Assembly (NCBI GenBank): GCA_035478255.1
Contig: DATIJV010000085.1
Span: forward strand, 1-7,185
DNA: 7,185 nt
Direction of reading: 5' to 3'
Origin: DATIJJ01 sp035478255
GTDB taxonomy: Bacteria > Pseudomonadota > Gammaproteobacteria > DSM-16500
Shown: piece by piece, positions 5,693-7,185 of the stretch
Layout: every line of letters begins with the position of its first letter
How positions within the stretch are numbered: the stretch's first letter is position 1
Translations under genes and position numbers: made by a program
The notes under the pieces: generated by a model
What the model was told of the DNA's origin: nothing
The model's database searches: none
What the model saw: the letters and a program-made list of their open reading frames with translations, nothing else

Positions 5693-6901
5693 ATGAGAGC
5701 GGTTGATCAAGCCCTGGAAGTTATCCGGCGAGGCACGGAAGAAATCCTGCTGGAAGAAGATTTAGTCGAACGTTTAAAAACTGGTAAGCCTTTACGTGTG
5801 AAAGCAGGCTTTGATCCGACGGCGCCTGATTTACATCTGGGACATACTGTATTGCTCAATAAAATGCGGCAATTGCAGGACCTGGGTCATGAGATTTTAT
5901 TTTTGATTGGCGATTTTACCGGGATGATTGGCGATCCTTCGGGGAAAAATGAAACGCGGCCGCCGCTCACGCGTTTGCAGGTTGAAGAGAATGCTGCGAC
6001 TTATAAAAAACAAGTTTTTAAAGTGTTAGATCCTGAAAAAACGCAAGTCATGTTTAATTCAGAATGGATGAATCAGTTGACTCCGGCTGATTTAATCAAA
6101 CTGGCCGCGACGCATACGGTTGCGCGCATGTTGGAGCGTGATGATTTTCATAAACGTTATGTCAATGGGCAGTCAATCGCAATTCATGAGTTTTTGTATC
6201 CTTTATTGCAAGGGTATGATTCAGTGGCCATGAAAGCGGATATTGAATTGGGCGGGACCGATCAAAAATTTAATTTGCTGATGGGTCGGGAATTACAAAA
6301 ACATTTTGGGCAAAAACCGCAGAATGTTATTACTTTACCTTTGCTGCCTGGTTTGGATGGTCTTAAAAAAATGTCGAAATCGCTGGGAAATTACATTGGT
6401 ATTGACGAAAAGCCGGCGGATATTTTTGGTAAAGTCATGTCATTGTCTGATGAAACCATGTGGTTATATTTTGAATTGATTAGTTTCCGTTCGCTGGCTG
6501 AAATTAAAAGTTATCGTGAAGAAGTCAATGATGGTGCGAATCCGCGAGATATTAAATTTAAGCTGGCGGAAGAATTGGTAGAGCGTTTTTATGATCGAAA
6601 AGAAGCGGAAGCAGCGCATGAGAATTTTGTGGCGCAATTTCAGAAAGGGGGAGTGCCGGAAGACTTGCCTGAAGTTTCTCTGCAGGTAGAACAAAATGGT
6701 TTGGCGATTGCGAATATCATCAAACTGGCGGGATTAACGGAGAGCACATCAGAAGCATTTCGTCTGTTGCAGCAGGGTGCGGTCAAATTGGATGGTGAGC
6801 GAGTATCTGACCGGAATTTGATGTTGAATGCAGGCCAAACGCTTATTTTGCAAGTCGGAAAGCGCCGGTTTGCCAGAATAAATTTGATTCATGAAAAATA
6901 A
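5693..6901 (+). CDS. tyrS: Tyrosyl-tRNA synthetase
   Basis: This class I aminoacyl-tRNA synthetase charges tRNA-Tyr with tyrosine in the cytoplasm. The product has 402 residues, like the shorter Pseudomonas-type TyrRS (about 400) rather than the 424-residue E. coli enzyme. The HIGH motif is HLGH (48-51), within GFDPTAPDLHLGH. The tyrosine-pocket signature YPLLQGYD (169-176) supplies Tyr169, Gln173 and Asp176. GGTDQ (187-191) and KMSKS (226-230) complete the active site. A C-terminal S4 RNA-binding domain spans about 335-397. Position 37, where the Bacillus-type enzyme has Tyr34, is Lys, which I believe is usual in this subfamily. The start at 5693 fits the family; the ribosome site is weak (GAGAG, 5681-5685). 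There is no terminator after the stop: the rRNA promoter begins 13 bp later, so tyrS transcripts may run into the rRNA operon. Confidence 0.98.
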   Translation: MRAVDQALEVIRRGTEEILLEEDLVERLKTGKPLRVKAGFDPTAPDLHLGHTVLLNKMRQLQDLGHEILFLIGDFTGMIGDPSGKNETRPPLTRLQVEENAATYKKQVFKVLDPEKTQVMFNSEWMNQLTPADLIKLAATHTVARMLERDDFHKRYVNGQSIAIHEFLYPLLQGYDSVAMKADIELGGTDQKFNLLMGRELQKHFGQKPQNVITLPLLPGLDGLKKMSKSLGNYIGIDEKPADIFGKVMSLSDETMWLYFELISFRSLAEIKSYREEVNDGANPRDIKFKLAEELVERFYDRKEAEAAHENFVAQFQKGGVPEDLPEVSLQVEQNGLAIANIIKLAGLTESTSEAFRLLQQGAVKLDGERVSDRNLMLNAGQTLILQVGKRRFARINLIHEK

Positions 6902-6911
6902 TTTAAAAATC
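6890..6911 (+). promoter_or_regulatory. Probable UP element of the rRNA promoter
   Basis: Bases 6891-6910 are A/T at 19 of 20 positions and fall at about -58 to -39 from the predicted rRNA start, exactly where the alpha subunits of RNA polymerase contact UP elements. The tract includes the last codons and stop of tyrS, so the DNA has both coding and promoter roles. Confidence 0.55.
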
Positions 6912-6914
6912 TAG

Positions 6915-6942
6915 TTGACAGTAAGTTGTAAGGATGTAGAAT
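6915..6942 (+). promoter_or_regulatory. rRNA operon promoter
   Basis: A perfect -35 TTGACA (6915-6920), a 16-base spacer and -10 TAGAAT (6937-6942, five of six). The 16-base spacer and the following TCGCG resemble the short-spacer, GC-containing discriminator of rRNA P1 promoters under stringent control. Predicted start near 6949, about 170 bases before 16S. Confidence 0.85.
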
Positions 6943-6947
6943 TCGCG

Positions 6948-6971
6948 TTCTCTGCCGAAATTGGCGGAGAA
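6948..6971 (+). promoter_or_regulatory. BoxB-like leader hairpin
   Basis: TTCTCTGCC (6948-6956) pairs with GGCGGAGAA (6963-6971), one G-U pair, six-base loop. It sits at the 5' end of the predicted rRNA transcript and 15 bases before boxA, the position of boxB in rRNA antitermination leaders. No T-run follows, so it is not a terminator. Confidence 0.6.
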
Positions 6972-6986
6972 GAAAAGAAGAAGTAA

Positions 6987-7000
6987 TTGTTCTTTAACAA
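6987..7000 (+). promoter_or_regulatory. rRNA leader boxA (antitermination site)
   Basis: TTGTTCTTTAACAA closely matches the E. coli rrn boxA, TGCTCTTTAACAA. In RNA it binds NusB-NusE(S10) and protects rRNA transcription from Rho. Confidence 0.9.
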
Positions 7001-7016
7001 AAAAACCAAGCAATGA

Positions 7017-7027
7017 GTGTGGGCACT
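7017..7027 (+). promoter_or_regulatory. rRNA leader boxC
   Basis: GTGTGGGCACT is the same as the boxC region of E. coli rrn leaders (TGTGTGGGCACT) and lies 16 bases after boxA, as expected. It contributes to 16S leader folding and processing. Confidence 0.75.
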
Positions 7028-7057
7028 TACGTCGATAACTGAAAAGATAGATTGATG

Positions 7058-7079
7058 TGAGTACCTTTGAGGTAACTCA
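7058..7079 (+). other. 16S leader stem-loop
   Basis: TGAGTACC (7058-7065) pairs with GGTAACTCA (7071-7079) with one bulged A and a five-base loop. It is part of the leader between boxC and mature 16S, probably a folding or processing element. Confidence 0.4.
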
Positions 7080-7117
7080 TATTGAGTAAGGGTTAAAGTA
7101 TTTGATTTAAGAGATAT

Positions 7118-7185
7118 AAATTGGAGAGTTTGATCCTGGCTCAGATTGAACGCTGGCGGTATGCTTAACACATGCAAGTCGAACG
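7118..7185 (+). rRNA. rrs: 16S ribosomal RNA, 5' end (partial)
   Basis: The sequence starts AAATTGGAGAGTTTGATC, aligned to the E. coli mature 5' end AAATTGAAGAGTTTGATC. It contains the intact 27F primer region (7125-7144) and the conserved tract through GCAAGTCGAACG. The gene runs off the window after 68 bases. The segment GGCGGTATGCTTAACACATG fits gammaproteobacteria such as Legionella or Coxiella relatives (GGCGGCATGC in those), but it is too short for firm placement. Confidence 0.97.

Noticed and set aside
6948..6971. Terminator for tyrS
   Set aside because: The hairpin lacks a T-run and lies downstream of the rRNA promoter at the predicted rRNA transcript start, so a leader element is the better reading.
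6911..7177. Minus-strand 88-residue frame across the rRNA promoter, leader and 16S start
   Set aside because: It is antisense to functional rRNA leader elements and 16S, with no promoter or family support.

Overview
The window looks like a piece of a low-to-moderate GC gammaproteobacterial chromosome. Four things support this: the start of a 16S rRNA gene with gammaproteobacterial-looking 5' sequence, the boxA/boxC leader typical of proteobacterial rRNA operons, full-length RecG and AnmK with gammaproteobacterial length and motifs, and the order anmK (divergent) - tyrS - rrn, which I recall from Pseudomonas and relatives. Two unrecognised proteins with long Ser/Pro/Lys-rich, probably disordered tails, and a consensus-like PmrA box upstream of one of them, point by inference to an intracellular lineage such as Legionellales (Coxiella/Legionella relatives). 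No single gene proves that placement.

Layout, left to right. Positions 1-86 hold a possible 3' end of a gene, a tandem 11-bp repeat and a hairpin. A tRNA-Leu(CAG) lies on the minus strand at 165-248 with a clear sigma70-type promoter at 259-287. An AT-rich intergenic stretch (about 290-480) ends in the PmrA-like site, a -10 box, and a small unknown protein gene (522-1019, + strand) closed by a strong intrinsic terminator (1034-1065). recG follows (1109-3187, +). Its 3' end overlaps, tail to tail by 47 bp, an unknown multi-pass membrane protein gene (3141-4529, -). That gene is the second member of an apparent anmK operon (anmK 4542-5630, -; 12-bp gap). A 62-bp divergent promoter region separates anmK from tyrS (5693-6901, +). 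An rRNA promoter begins only 13 bp after the tyrS stop and is followed by a leader with boxB-like hairpin, boxA and boxC, then the first 68 bases of 16S rRNA.

Functionally, most of the window is housekeeping: translation (tRNA-Leu, TyrRS, rRNA), cell-wall recycling (AnmK) and recombination/replication-fork repair (RecG). The two unknown proteins stand apart. Both carry disordered tails rich in S/T-P and R-K-x-S motifs of the kind eukaryotic kinases recognise. One sits behind a PmrA-type site, the regulator known to control Dot/Icm type IV secretion effectors in Legionella and Coxiella. The best candidate for something undescribed is therefore a pair of putative host-directed proteins embedded among housekeeping genes. 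Secretion is a hypothesis, not something the sequence shows.
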